NCBI RefSeq assembly: GCF_001186365.1
Contig: NZ_LDTZ01000019.1
Span: forward strand, 186,001 to 250,000
Direction of reading: 5' to 3'
DNA: 64,000 nt
Source: Gordonia jacobaea
GTDB lineage: Bacteria > Actinomycetota > Actinomycetes > Mycobacteriales > Mycobacteriaceae
Shown: in pieces, positions 36,973 through 46,489 of the stretch
Layout: the number at the start of each line of letters is the position of its first letter
Position numbering within the stretch: position 1 is the first letter of the stretch
Translations under genes and position numbers: made by a program
The notes under the pieces: model-generated
Seen by the model: the letters and a program-made list of their open reading frames with translations, nothing else
Databases searched by the model: none
What the model was told of the DNA's origin: nothing

Positions 36973-37659
36973 CTAGAGCAGTCGGCGGAGACCGTCTCTC
37001 ATGTGTTCGATCATCAGCTCGTCGGCCGCCTTCGCATCTCCAGCCGCGATGGCGTCCACCAATGCCTGGTGTTCGTCGGTACGTTCCTTTCCCGAGGAAT
37101 ACGTTCCCCGCATCGCGCGTAGACACATCTTCGTTTCCACGAGGATCGTGCTGTGCAAGCGCGACAATCGTTGACTCCGCGCGTACTCCACCAAAGTCTG
37201 ATGGAACCGCATATCCGCTTCGGCCATGTCTTCGCCGTTCGGATCGTCGATATGACGACGCATCAACGCAACCACGTCGGTGAGAGCTTGCACCGCCGCA
37301 GGGTCGCCGTGTTCGATCACCTGCTCTATTGCCGCACGTTCAACGGCCGTCCGGGCGATGTACATGTCCCGGATGTCGTCGTCATCCATCGAGACGACGA
37401 ACAAGCCTCGGTTGCGGTGACTCACCAGCAACCCTTCTGCAGTCAGGCGTTGCATCGCCTCTCGCAGCGGCCCCCGACTCACTCCCAGGTCTGCTGCGAG
37501 ACCTGCTTCGGTCAATTGTGAACCGGACGGAAAGTTACCGTTCGCAATCGCATCGTGCAACTTTCTGGCGATGATCGCAGGTGTCGACTCCTGCTCGATC
37601 GGTTCGAGAACCCTACGGCGACCTTCCGATCGAGTTCGCTCCATTGTCATCGTGACCAT
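36973..37659 (-). CDS. GntR family regulator, FCD subfamily
   Basis: A 228-residue regulator. The winged helix has LTEAGLAADLGVSRGPLREAMQRLTAEGLL (residues about 48-77) and is followed by an FCD helical domain. Metal-ligand-like residues occur in MRFHQTLVEYA and in the late HQALVDAIAAGD and IEHMRDGL. It follows the DUF3830 gene by 15 bases, in the amidase operon. FCD regulators bind TNGT...ACNA palindromes, and ATTGTTGACAAT precedes this operon and two others nearby, so this protein is the best candidate for the shared regulator. Starts at 37650 or 37644 are alternatives; 37650 has better ribosome-binding spacing. Confidence 0.9.
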   Translation of the reverse strand: MVTMTMERTRSEGRRRVLEPIEQESTPAIIARKLHDAIANGNFPSGSQLTEAGLAADLGVSRGPLREAMQRLTAEGLLVSHRNRGLFVVSMDDDDIRDMYIARTAVERAAIEQVIEHGDPAAVQALTDVVALMRRHIDDPNGEDMAEADMRFHQTLVEYARSQRLSRLHSTILVETKMCLRAMRGTYSSGKERTDEHQALVDAIAAGDAKAADELMIEHMRDGLRRLL

Positions 37660-37674
37660 CCTCTTCTTCGTACT

Positions 37675-38172
37675 CTATGCACGCGCAAATGTCAGGGTTT
37701 CGCCGCGAGCGCCGCCCATCCAGATGTCGTTGCATGCTGCGGCGAACTCGACGAGACCATCGGTGATGGTGGCGAACACATTTCCGGGAACCCATCCGAC
37801 ATCCCCGTTGACCAGCAAGTTGTTTCGACCATAGAAGACTGCAAGGTCGATGAGCAGTGAGTGTTCCGACGGCGCGGCGTCGGATTCGTAACCGTAAGCG
37901 GGATTGTCCAATACACCGTCGAAGGTGAAATAGCAAAGGTCGCCCGGTATCGGTGTGACCGTCGTGTTCTCCGGTCCCGGTTCATGCGCCGCGAACGCGG
38001 GTGCCAACGTATAGATCTCGTTGCGCGCAAACTTGCCGTGAAAGACCTGACCCCCCAACGGCAAAGCGTCCCACACCGCGGCGGCGGTGCGCGGCGCCTC
38101 GGCGTCGAGCAGTCTCGCCCTTGCGCTGACATCGCGCGATGTGAGGCTGACGATGATGAAGCGATCGGTCAC
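37675..38172 (-). CDS. DUF3830 family protein (cyclophilin-like fold)
   Basis: A 165-residue protein of the DUF3830 family, whose members adopt a cyclophilin-like fold and are encoded in small-molecule catabolic clusters. Recognisable parts are APRTAAAVWDALPLGGQVFHGKFARNEIY near residues 25-55, PGDLCYFTF, and VPGNVFATITDGLVEF. The GTG start overlaps the amidase stop as GTGA, so the two products are made together, which suggests the amidase and this protein act on the same compound. Biochemical function is unknown. Confidence 0.82.
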   Translation of the reverse strand: MTDRFIIVSLTSRDVSARARLLDAEAPRTAAAVWDALPLGGQVFHGKFARNEIYTLAPAFAAHEPGPENTTVTPIPGDLCYFTFDGVLDNPAYGYESDAAPSEHSLLIDLAVFYGRNNLLVNGDVGWVPGNVFATITDGLVEFAAACNDIWMGGARGETLTFARA

Positions 38173-39626
38173 GAGCCGTCTCGACTTTCGTTGAGGTGAG
38201 CAGACTTTCGTCGAAAGTCTGCATCTGCGAGCGTGCCGACGTTCGCGACCGACTCGTATGCCGCGGCCACACGCAGCACTGTCGCGTCGTCGTGGCGTGC
38301 TCCCACGATCTGAATGCCAGTGGGCAGCAACGGGTCCTGCGCAAAGCCGCTCGGCACCGTGATCGCAGGTTGACCGGTGAGATTGAACGGATAGCTGTAC
38401 GGCGTCCACGACGTCCAGTCCTGCGACGACGAACCTGCAGGCACGTCGACGCCCGCCTCGAATGCGACCGACGGCATCGACGGTGTCACCAGAACGTCGT
38501 ACTCCTCGTGCAGTGCACCCATCTGTGTGCCCATTGCCATTCGCAGCGCAGTGGCATCCACATAGTCGGCCGCACTGAAGTCGCGGTGACGTTCCAGTGC
38601 CGCAAGCAGTTTCGGGTCGACGCGATCCCGGAGGGCAGGGTCCAGAGCCCCGACCACCGCGGCCGCTCCCGCGAACCACGCCGTGTGGTACGCCCAGACC
38701 GGATCGTCCCACCCGATGTCGACCTCGTCGACCGTGGCTCCGAGGTCGCGTAGAACGCCGACCGCAGCCTCGGTATTCGACTGCACCGCAGCATCATTGA
38801 CGCCATAGCCGAGATCGGGACTGTAAGCGACGCGGATGCCGTCCAAACCCCGCGCGCCTGCGATGATCTCCGGGGCGACAGGTTGCGGCGTCGGCCCCGC
38901 CGACCAGTCGCGCGAGTCGAAACCACTGATGACGTCAAGCAACAACGCGCAGTCGACGACGCTGCGCGTCATCGGTCCGACATGTGCCACCGGCGCGAAC
39001 GGACTCGGCGGATACATCGGCACCCGGCCGAGCGTCGGCTTGAGCCCGACGACTCCGCAGAACGCAGCCGGAATACGAATCGAGCCGCCACCGTCGGTGC
39101 CGACCGACAGTGGCCCGAGTCCCGCCGCGAGGGCAGCGGCGCTACCTCCGCTCGAACCTCCCGACGTCCGATCGGTCGACCACGGATTGCGCGTGATGCC
39201 GGTCCGGGGACTGTCGGTCACGCCTTTCCAGCCGAACTCAGGCGTCGTGACCTTGCCGAGCGGCACGGCTCCCGCCTCGCGCAGTCGTGCCACCGCTGGA
39301 GCGTCGACGTCGGATCGTTGTATGTCAGGGCTCAGCGTCAACGAGCCGCGCAGCGTCGGCCACCCCTCGGTGACCAGGAGATCCTTGATCGACACCGGCA
39401 CGCCGTCGAGCGGACCGATGGGAGTCGACGCGGCGTAGCGAGCCGCCGATTGGCGTGCGGCAGCCATCGTCGTGTCCGGGTCAACGACACAGAAGGCATT
39501 GATCTCGGCGTTCACCTGCGGGATGGTGTCCAGTAGCTCGGCAGCGACGTCGACAGGGCTCAGCAACCCACTGCGGTAGGCGTCACCGAGCTCCGACGCC
39601 GACATCGTGCGCACTGAGTCCTGCAT
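38169..39626 (-). CDS. Amidase (amidase signature family)
   Basis: A 485-residue amidase signature hydrolase. The catalytic triad is visible: Lys in GVPVSIKDLLVT near residue 83, the cis-Ser in GGSSGGSAAALAAGL near 155, and the nucleophilic Ser in GTDGGGSIRIPAAFCG near 180. The active-site region is complete. GGAGG lies five bases before the ATG at 39626. It heads an operon running amidase, DUF3830, GntR and transporter. It faces a racemase-like gene across a 73-base divergent promoter with an ATTGTTGACAAT operator. The amide substrate is unknown. Confidence 0.9.
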   Translation of the reverse strand: MQDSVRTMSASELGDAYRSGLLSPVDVAAELLDTIPQVNAEINAFCVVDPDTTMAAARQSAARYAASTPIGPLDGVPVSIKDLLVTEGWPTLRGSLTLSPDIQRSDVDAPAVARLREAGAVPLGKVTTPEFGWKGVTDSPRTGITRNPWSTDRTSGGSSGGSAAALAAGLGPLSVGTDGGGSIRIPAAFCGVVGLKPTLGRVPMYPPSPFAPVAHVGPMTRSVVDCALLLDVISGFDSRDWSAGPTPQPVAPEIIAGARGLDGIRVAYSPDLGYGVNDAAVQSNTEAAVGVLRDLGATVDEVDIGWDDPVWAYHTAWFAGAAAVVGALDPALRDRVDPKLLAALERHRDFSAADYVDATALRMAMGTQMGALHEEYDVLVTPSMPSVAFEAGVDVPAGSSSQDWTSWTPYSYPFNLTGQPAITVPSGFAQDPLLPTGIQIVGARHDDATVLRVAAAYESVANVGTLADADFRRKSAHLNESRDGS

Positions 39627-39668
39627 GGTCACCTCCGGTTCCGATACGGTGAGAACAACAATTGTTTG

Positions 39669-39680
39669 ATTGTTGACAAT
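39669..39680. promoter_or_regulatory. ATTGTTGACAAT operator, copy 2
   Basis: Identical to the copy at 28876 and placed in the divergent promoter between the amidase operon and the racemase-like gene. A neighbouring half-related block, AACAATTGTT (39655-39665), forms another small palindrome, so two dimers could bind side by side. Confidence 0.65.
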
Positions 39681-39699
39681 CTAGTCGGGAGGTCAACCC

Positions 39700-40509
39700 G
39701 TGACAACCGCTATCACCGCGGTCCTCTACCCGGGACACGCGGCCGAGGACGACTACCAGCTCATCGAGGACGCACTCAGCCCGTCGATTCGCCTGCCCGT
39801 GGTGATCACCGAGATCGACTCCGACGACCACACCGTCGGCGCCATGCGCGCTGTCGGCGAGTCCGACCGACTACTCGACGGCGCACAGCGCGCACGCACA
39901 CACGACCCCGCAGCGTTGATGTGGGCGTGCACCTCGGGCAGCTTCCTCTACGGGTGGGAGGGCGCACAACGGCAGGCCGCGCAGTTGTCCGAGGTTGCGG
40001 GACTACCCGCATCGTCGACGTCGCTCGCGTTTGCCGAGGCGTGCAGAGCGCTCGGGATCGACGCGGTCGCGGTCGCGGCGAGCTATCCGGGCGACGTCGC
40101 CGCGGGATTCACGACGTTCCTCGCCGGCGCGGATATCGAGGTGGTCGGCATGCGCGCCAACGACATTCTGACCGCGACCGACGCCGGGTTCATCGACGGC
40201 GACACCCTGTTCGACATGGTCGTCACCGCCGATCAGCCTGCGGCGCAGGCCATCCTGATTCCCGACACCGCACTACACACGGCAACCTGGATCAACGACC
40301 TCGAGGCGCAGGTCGGCAAACCGGTCCTCACCGCGAACCAGGTGACTGCCTGGGAGGGTGCGCGGCTCGCGGGCGCAACCCCGCACTCCGACAAGCTGGG
40401 CGCGTTGTTCAGTCAGACGCCGCTTGTTCAGGCTCCGCGCCTCCAGACCCAGCCTGCTCAGGTGCCGAGTGTCCCCGTACGAAGCGATACCCCATCCCGG
40501 CCTCGGTGA
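39700..40509 (+). CDS. Asp/Glu racemase superfamily protein (maleate isomerase/EutA-like), one catalytic Cys lost
   Basis: A 269-residue protein like maleate cis-trans isomerase, arylmalonate decarboxylase and the ectoine-utilisation protein EutA. The first catalytic Cys is present (WACTSGSFLYG, near residue 75). The second, usually in a SCTNL-type motif, is replaced (ILIPDTALHTATW near 190), although the following GKPVLTANQVTAWEG is fully conserved. GGGAGG precedes the GTG start. The last 30 residues are Gln/Pro rich and overlap the convergent kdpE by 101 bases. A lyase or decarboxylase-like reaction with one Cys, or loss of activity, is possible. Confidence 0.78.
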   Translation: MTTAITAVLYPGHAAEDDYQLIEDALSPSIRLPVVITEIDSDDHTVGAMRAVGESDRLLDGAQRARTHDPAALMWACTSGSFLYGWEGAQRQAAQLSEVAGLPASSTSLAFAEACRALGIDAVAVAASYPGDVAAGFTTFLAGADIEVVGMRANDILTATDAGFIDGDTLFDMVVTADQPAAQAILIPDTALHTATWINDLEAQVGKPVLTANQVTAWEGARLAGATPHSDKLGALFSQTPLVQAPRLQTQPAQVPSVPVRSDTPSRPR

Positions 40510-41164
40510 GCAGATGCACCGGATGCGCCGGGTCGTCTTCGAGTTTGCGGCGCAGACTGGCCAGGTACACGCGCAGATAGTTGGTCTGGTTGAGGTACTT
40601 GGGACCCCACACGGTACTCAGGATGTCCTTCTGCCCCACCAGTTTTCCCTCGTTGCGCACCAGTAGTTCCAGAATCCCCCACTCGGTCGGCGTCAGGTGG
40701 ACCTGCTCACCGTGACGCGACACCTGCTTAGCGCTGAGGTCGACCACGAAGTCTCCCGCGTCGACAACCGGCACCTCCGACGCATCCGGCGCAGCGACTC
40801 CACGACGCACCGCTGCACGCAGCCTCGCCAAGAACTCGTCCATCCCAAAGGGTTTCGTGACGTAGTCGTCGGCACCCGCATCGAGCGCAGCCACCTTGTC
40901 GACCGATTCGCCGCGCGCCGACAACACGATGACCGGCACGTTGGTCCACCCGCGCAATCCCTCCAGAACCGTGAAGCCGTCGATGTCGGGAAGCCCGAGG
41001 TCGAGGACAACCACCTGCGGGTTGACCTTGGCTGCCGCGGTGAGCGCCGCGGTTCCCGTCGACGCCGTCGTGACAGCGAAACCACGGGCGCTCAGATTGA
41101 TTCGCAAGGCCCGCAACAACTGTGGTTCGTCGTCGACAACGAGGACTCGGATTCCGTCGGTCAT
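40409..41164 (-). CDS. kdpE: KdpE response regulator
   Basis: A 251-residue OmpR-family response regulator that activates the kdp operon under potassium limitation. In the receiver domain the acidic pocket is VVDDEP, the phosphorylated Asp is in VVLDLGLPDIDG near residue 53, and the Lys is in VTKPFGMDEF. The winged-helix domain has LTPTEWGILELLVRNEGKL, typical of KdpE. The ATG overlaps the kdpD stop (ATGA). About 20 extra residues rich in Glu, Ala and Gly end the protein, where the gene overlaps the convergent racemase-like gene. Confidence 0.93.
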   Translation of the reverse strand: MTDGIRVLVVDDEPQLLRALRINLSARGFAVTTASTGTAALTAAAKVNPQVVVLDLGLPDIDGFTVLEGLRGWTNVPVIVLSARGESVDKVAALDAGADDYVTKPFGMDEFLARLRAAVRRGVAAPDASEVPVVDAGDFVVDLSAKQVSRHGEQVHLTPTEWGILELLVRNEGKLVGQKDILSTVWGPKYLNQTNYLRVYLASLRRKLEDDPAHPVHLLTEAGMGYRFVRGHSAPEQAGSGGAEPEQAASD

Positions 41165-43689
41165 GACTCGTCGTCCTCCGCCGGAAGTGAGACGACCATC
41201 GTGGTGCCGCCGCCCGGTGTCTCCTCGACACCGAGCGTGCCACCGATCGCGGCGGTAAACCCCTGCGCGACAGACAGACCCAGCCCGACGCCGCCGTCGG
41301 CACCGTTGCGGTCGCCACCCTGAACGAAGGCGTCGAAGATCTGCCCGCGTCTGTCGGCGGGAATCCCGGAGCCGTGGTCGATCACACGAATGACGGTACG
41401 CGGCACACCGTCGTCGTCGGTCTCGGACTCTGCCGTGACCTCGACACCGGCGCCACCTCCCCCACCGTGGCGCACCGCGTTGTCGATCAGGTTGGCCAGG
41501 ACGCGTTCGAGCAGTCCACCGTCGGTGTATGCCCACATAGCGTGGAAGGTGAAGGCGATCTCCGGGATGGGCCCACCGACCCAGCTCACCGCGGTCGCTG
41601 CACGGTGCACCACCTCGACGAGGTAGGTGCGCGCGAGTCTTGGCCGCACGGCACCTGCCGCGAGCCTCGACGAGTCGAGCAGATTTCCGACAAGCGCCGA
41701 CAGGTGGTCGACCGACTCGTCGATTGTCTCGAGGAGTTCTGAGGTGTCCTCCGGGCTGAATGTCACGTCGCCCGCACGCAGGCTCGAGACCGCGGCTTTC
41801 GCGCCGGCCAACGGTGTGCGCAGATCGTGGCTCACCGCGGACAGCAGTGCGCGACGCATCTCGTCGGTCTGGGCGAGTGCACGTGCCTCGGACGCCTCGC
41901 GTTCGAGTCGACGACGCTGCACCGCGCCGGCGGCCTGGATCGCCACCGAGGTGAGTACCCGTCGATCCCGACCGCCGAGTTTCGGCCCGCGCAACAGCAA
42001 TTCGTATTCACCGCCGGGGACCGGGCAGACCGTGTCGGCGTCTTCGGCGCGCTGCGGCGGGTCGTCGCCGACAGCGGCGTCGACGACGCGTCGACCATCT
42101 TCTTTGTGCACCACCGATACCGCGGTCTGGTCGTAGGTCTCACGCACGCGCTGCAGCAGTGCCGAGACGTCAGCTCCACCGAGCACGGCGTCGGAGAACA
42201 ACGCCAACAACTCGGCGTCACGGCTTGCCAGGCTGGCTTGCCGACGCCTGTTCGCAGCCGAATCGACCAGTGCGGCAACCGCTATCGCGATCACCAGCAT
42301 GACAAGGATGGTGATGAGATTGTCCGGCTCGTTGATGGTGAACGTGAACCGTGGGTTGGTGAAGAAGTAGTTGAGCAGCAGGCCGGCCACCACCGCCGAC
42401 AATGCCGCAGGCCCGATGCCGCCCAGCAGCGAGACCGCGAGCACCGTCACGAAGAACAACGCCGACTCGCTGGCGAACCCCAACCAACGGTCCAGGACGG
42501 CGAGTATGACCGTCATGATCACCGGTACCACGACCGCCGCGACCCAGCTCAACGGACGATGGAAGCGCGTGTCGCGAATGTCGAGTCGATTTCGACGACG
42601 CGTCTCGTCGTGGGTGACCATGTGGACGTCGATCTTCCCGCTGTGCGCAACGACATTCGCACCGACGCCCTCGTCGAAGAGTCGTTGCCAGCGCGGACGG
42701 CGCGACGTACCCAGCACCAACTGGGTCGCGTTGACGCCACGTGCGAAGTCGAGGAGCGTCGACGGAATGTCGTCGCCCACAACGGTGTGGATTCGCGTGC
42801 CGAATCCCTCGGCCAACTCGTGCAGCCGGGACAGCTCGGCAGCGGGTGTCCCGACTAGTCCGTCTCCGCGGACCACATGCACCACAACCAGTTCCGCACT
42901 CGACCGTGACGCGATGCGACTCGCTCGACGCATCAGGGTCGCGGATTCGGGTCCACCGGTGATCGCGACCACTACGCGCTCGCGTGCTTCCCACGTGTCG
43001 GTGATCGCGTGCGCCGCGCGGTAGTCGGCGAGATTGTCGTCGACGCGGTCGGCGAGCCACAGTAGTGCCAATTCGCGCAGTGCCGTCAGGTTTCCCTGGC
43101 GGAAGTAGTTCGAGAGCGCCCCGTCGATGCGTCCGGCCGGGTACACCTTGCCCGCACTGAGTCGTTGACGTAGCGCCTGCGGGGCGATGTCGACCAACTC
43201 GATCTCGTCAGCGGCACGCACGACAGCGTCGGGAACGGTCTCGCGCTGGATGACACCGGTAATCTGGGCGACGACGTCGTTCAGACTCTCCAGATGCTGC
43301 ACGTTGACCGTTGTCAGCACGTCGATGCCCGCGTCGCGCAACTCCTCGATGTCTTGCCAGCGCTTGGCATTTCGCGATCCGGGAGCATTCGTGTGCGCCA
43401 GTTCGTCGACGAGTGCGACGCGTGGGGCACGCGCCAGCACGGCGTCGATATCCATCTCGTCGAGGACGGCCCCGCGATACACCTCCTCGCGACGCGGAAT
43501 CTCCTCGAGACCATCGGTGAGAGCCGCGGTTGCCGAGCGCCCGTGCGACTCGACAACCGCGATCACCACATCAACACCCTCGTCGGCGAGACCTCGTGCA
43601 TGCGAAAGCATTTCGTAGGTCTTGCCGACTCCGGGCGCACACCCGAGGAAGACTTCGAGTCGACCTCGGGTGTCAGCACCTGAACCCAT
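41161..43689 (-). CDS. kdpD: KdpD osmosensitive K+ channel sensor histidine kinase
   Basis: An 842-residue sensor kinase. The KdpD domain opens with a Walker-like GCAPGVGKTYEML near residue 17 and has ELAHTNAPGSRNAKRW. A universal-stress-type domain lies at about 215-360, four closely spaced membrane helices at about 395-480, then a GAF-like part. The phosphorylated His is in SAVSHDLRTPLAG near 610. The ATP domain has DNAVRHGGGG, DHGSGIP and GVGLGLSVA. It senses K+ limitation and phosphorylates KdpE. The stop overlaps the kdpE start. Confidence 0.95.
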   Translation of the reverse strand: MGSGADTRGRLEVFLGCAPGVGKTYEMLSHARGLADEGVDVVIAVVESHGRSATAALTDGLEEIPRREEVYRGAVLDEMDIDAVLARAPRVALVDELAHTNAPGSRNAKRWQDIEELRDAGIDVLTTVNVQHLESLNDVVAQITGVIQRETVPDAVVRAADEIELVDIAPQALRQRLSAGKVYPAGRIDGALSNYFRQGNLTALRELALLWLADRVDDNLADYRAAHAITDTWEARERVVVAITGGPESATLMRRASRIASRSSAELVVVHVVRGDGLVGTPAAELSRLHELAEGFGTRIHTVVGDDIPSTLLDFARGVNATQLVLGTSRRPRWQRLFDEGVGANVVAHSGKIDVHMVTHDETRRRNRLDIRDTRFHRPLSWVAAVVVPVIMTVILAVLDRWLGFASESALFFVTVLAVSLLGGIGPAALSAVVAGLLLNYFFTNPRFTFTINEPDNLITILVMLVIAIAVAALVDSAANRRRQASLASRDAELLALFSDAVLGGADVSALLQRVRETYDQTAVSVVHKEDGRRVVDAAVGDDPPQRAEDADTVCPVPGGEYELLLRGPKLGGRDRRVLTSVAIQAAGAVQRRRLEREASEARALAQTDEMRRALLSAVSHDLRTPLAGAKAAVSSLRAGDVTFSPEDTSELLETIDESVDHLSALVGNLLDSSRLAAGAVRPRLARTYLVEVVHRAATAVSWVGGPIPEIAFTFHAMWAYTDGGLLERVLANLIDNAVRHGGGGGAGVEVTAESETDDDGVPRTVIRVIDHGSGIPADRRGQIFDAFVQGGDRNGADGGVGLGLSVAQGFTAAIGGTLGVEETPGGGTTMVVSLPAEDDES

Positions 43690-43719
43690 GGGACCGAGTC
43701 TAATCAGCGCGACCGGCGA

Positions 43720-44343
43720 TCACTTGCACACCGTGTGACCCAGCGCGAGGTTCACCTCGAGCACATTGACGCGCTGCTGCCCCAGGAATCCGAACTGCCG
43801 TCCTGACGTGTGAGCCTCGACGATCTCTCGGACCGCAGCCTGCGACTTCCCGCTGTTGCGTGCGATCCGTGGAATCTGGATCGCCGCGTACTCCGGGCTG
43901 ATCTGCGGGTCGAGACCCGAGCCGGAGCCGGTCACGGCGTCCGCGGGCACTGCCGACGGCGCGACGCCCTCACGCTCGCCGATCAACGCGCGGCGCGCGG
44001 TGATATTGTGCGCGAGCGTCTCGCTGTTGGGGCCCTGATTGCTCGCGGCCGAGGCCGACGGATCGCCGGTGGCCATCGGATCGTCGGCCGAGCCGAGCAC
44101 CCGTGCGTGCAGATAGCTGTCGGGAGTCCCAGCAGGTGCCTTCGGATCGACCCCGATCAGCGACGACCCGGCGTTACAGCCCTTGGCGTCGGTCACCTGC
44201 GACCCCTCTGCTGAGTTCGACCCGATGCGCGATGCCGCCCAGACAACCGTCGGATAGGCGACGCCGAGGATCACTGTCAGCGCCACGAGCATCGCGAACG
44301 CGACGGCACACTGCCGGAGGAATCCGGACGTGATGGTGTTCAT
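43720..44343 (-). CDS. kdpC: KdpC, K+-transporting ATPase subunit C
   Basis: A 207-residue subunit with one N-terminal membrane helix (AVAFAMLVALTVILGVAYPTVVW) and an extracytoplasmic domain with the usual GSSLIGVD, ISPEYAAIQIPRIAR and LGQQRVNVLEVN blocks. It stabilises the KdpB-KdpA complex. It starts seven bases after kdpB stops. The signature residues are intact. Confidence 0.94.
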   Translation of the reverse strand: MNTITSGFLRQCAVAFAMLVALTVILGVAYPTVVWAASRIGSNSAEGSQVTDAKGCNAGSSLIGVDPKAPAGTPDSYLHARVLGSADDPMATGDPSASAASNQGPNSETLAHNITARRALIGEREGVAPSAVPADAVTGSGSGLDPQISPEYAAIQIPRIARNSGKSQAAVREIVEAHTSGRQFGFLGQQRVNVLEVNLALGHTVCK

Positions 44344-44350
44344 GCTGCGA

Positions 44351-46489
44351 TTACCCCATTCCCGGGAGGAAGCGGACGACGAGATCGATGAGCCAGATCC
44401 CCACGAAGGGGGTGATCACACCGCCGACGCCGTAGACGAGTAGGTTGCGCCCCAACAACTTCGACGCCGAGCTGGGTCGGTACCGCACACCACGCAGTGA
44501 GAGCGGGATCAACGCGACGATGATGAGCGCGTTGAACACCACCGCCGACACGATCGCCGACTGTGCCGAGTGCAGCCGCATGATGTTGAGCGTGTCGAGC
44601 TGCGGATAGATGCTCACGAACATCGCAGGCAGGATCGCGAAGTACTTCGCGAGGTCGTTGGCCAGCGAGAACGTGGTCAGTGCGCCGCGAGTGATCAACA
44701 GTTGCTTGCCGATGGCCACGATGTCGATGAGCTTGGTCGGGTCGGAGTCGAGGTCGACCATGTTGCCGGCTTCCTTCGCCGCCGACGTTCCCGAGTTCAT
44801 CGCCACACCGACGTCGGCCTGCGCGAGCGCGGGGGCGTCGTTGGTGCCGTCACCGGTCATCGCGACCAGTCGTCCACCTGACTGCTCGGCACGGATCAGT
44901 GCCAGCTTGTCCTCCGGTGTCGCCTCGGCGACGAAGTGGTCGACGCCAGCTTCGGCGGCGATCGCCTTCGCGGTGAGCGGGTTGTCGCCGGTAACCATGA
45001 CGGTGCGGATACCCATCTCACGCAGCTGCGCAAAGCGTTCTGTCATACCGGGTTTCACGACGTCCGACAGCTGGATCACACCCAGCACACGCGGCGTCTC
45101 GTCGTTGACGGCGACGACCAGCGGCGTACCTCCGCCGTTCGAGATCTCGGCGACTCGTTCGGTCACCTCGACCGGCATGTCGCCACCGAGCTTCATCACC
45201 CACCGCGCGACCGCGTCGGCGGCACCCTTGCGGTACTCGACGACGGGTCCGGGACCGGTGCGTACATCGATACCGCTCATACGCGTCTCCGCGGTGAAGG
45301 GCACGACCTCGAACTCAGGGTGCTCGTGACCACGCGTCGCGGCAAGTGCTTCCGCGTCGGCGGGCACCACATCATGCTCGTCCAAACACAATTCGACGAT
45401 GCTGCGCCCCTCGGGAGTGTCGTCGGCGAGACTGCAGCGGTAGGACACCTCGGCGAGCTCGGCCGTCGAGGTACCCGGGCCGGGGAAGATCTCGGTGGCC
45501 CGGCGATTACCGAAGGTGATGGTGCCGGTCTTGTCGAGCAGCAGGGTGTCGATGTCGCCCGCGGCTTCCACCGCGCGGCCCGACATGGCGAGCACGTTGC
45601 GCTGCACGAGCCGGTCCATTCCCGCGATACCGATCGAGCTGAGCAGCGCACCGATCGTCGTCGGGATCAGGCAGACGAGCAGCGCGATCAGCTTGATCGC
45701 ATCGGGGCTCTGGCCCGCGTACTGCTGCATCGGCCCGACCGCGACCACCGCGAGCAGGAAGATCAACGTCAGGCTCGCGAGCAGGATGTCGAGTGCGATC
45801 TCGTTGGGCGTCTTCTTGCGCGACGCACCCTCGACGAGCGCGATCATCCGATCGACGAAGCTCTCTCCGGGCGCGGCGGTGATCTTGACGACGATCCGGT
45901 CGCTGAGAACCACCGTGCCGCCCGTCACCGCGCAGCGGTCGCCGCCGGACTCACGCACCACCGGAGCGGACTCGCCGGTGATGGCCGACTCGTCGACCGT
46001 GGCGATGCCGTCGACGACGTCGCCGTCGCCCGCGATCACCTCACCGGCCTCGACGACGATGAGGTCGCCGACCCGCAGTGCCGTTCCCGAGACCTGAGAG
46101 ATCGAACCGCTCTCGTCGAGTCGACGAGCCAAGCTGTCGCGCTTCACCTTTCGCAGTGAATCGGCCTGTGCCCTACCTCGGCCCTCAGCGACAGCCTCGG
46201 CCAGATTCGCGAAGAGCACGGTGAACCACAGCCACGCCGCGATCAGCCAGGCGAACCACGATGGCCGCCAGATCGCGAGCACGGTGGTCACGATCGAACC
46301 GATGTACACGACGAACATGACCGGATTGCGCGCCTGGTCGCGCGGGTTGAGTTTCCGCAGTGCCTGCGGAACCGACGTGATGAGCTGACGAGGATCGAAC
46401 GAGCCGCGCGAGACCAGTTGTGTCTCCTCACGCTGTTCGACCGTCGCCTCCTCGGGTGTCACATCGGATTCGATGGTGTTGACGCTCAC
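44351..46489 (-). CDS. kdpB: KdpB, K+-transporting P-type ATPase subunit B
   Basis: A 712-residue P-type ATPase that drives K+ uptake through KdpA. The phosphorylated Asp is in [14 protein letters not shown] near residue 320. The phosphatase loop is TGESAPV near 165, nucleotide contacts are in [12 protein letters not shown], and [22 protein letters not shown] lies near 550. Seven membrane helices are present. Its start overlaps the kdpA stop (46486-46489). Length and motifs are normal. Confidence 0.96.
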   Translation of the reverse strand: MSVNTIESDVTPEEATVEQREETQLVSRGSFDPRQLITSVPQALRKLNPRDQARNPVMFVVYIGSIVTTVLAIWRPSWFAWLIAAWLWFTVLFANLAEAVAEGRGRAQADSLRKVKRDSLARRLDESGSISQVSGTALRVGDLIVVEAGEVIAGDGDVVDGIATVDESAITGESAPVVRESGGDRCAVTGGTVVLSDRIVVKITAAPGESFVDRMIALVEGASRKKTPNEIALDILLASLTLIFLLAVVAVGPMQQYAGQSPDAIKLIALLVCLIPTTIGALLSSIGIAGMDRLVQRNVLAMSGRAVEAAGDIDTLLLDKTGTITFGNRRATEIFPGPGTSTAELAEVSYRCSLADDTPEGRSIVELCLDEHDVVPADAEALAATRGHEHPEFEVVPFTAETRMSGIDVRTGPGPVVEYRKGAADAVARWVMKLGGDMPVEVTERVAEISNGGGTPLVVAVNDETPRVLGVIQLSDVVKPGMTERFAQLREMGIRTVMVTGDNPLTAKAIAAEAGVDHFVAEATPEDKLALIRAEQSGGRLVAMTGDGTNDAPALAQADVGVAMNSGTSAAKEAGNMVDLDSDPTKLIDIVAIGKQLLITRGALTTFSLANDLAKYFAILPAMFVSIYPQLDTLNIMRLHSAQSAIVSAVVFNALIIVALIPLSLRGVRYRPSSASKLLGRNLLVYGVGGVITPFVGIWLIDLVVRFLPGMG

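Noticed and set aside
37675-38712. A 345-codon minus frame extending the DUF3830 gene upstream
   Set aside because: The extension overlaps the amidase coding sequence and is Arg/Gly-rich; the GTG at 38172, coupled to the amidase stop, is the proper start.
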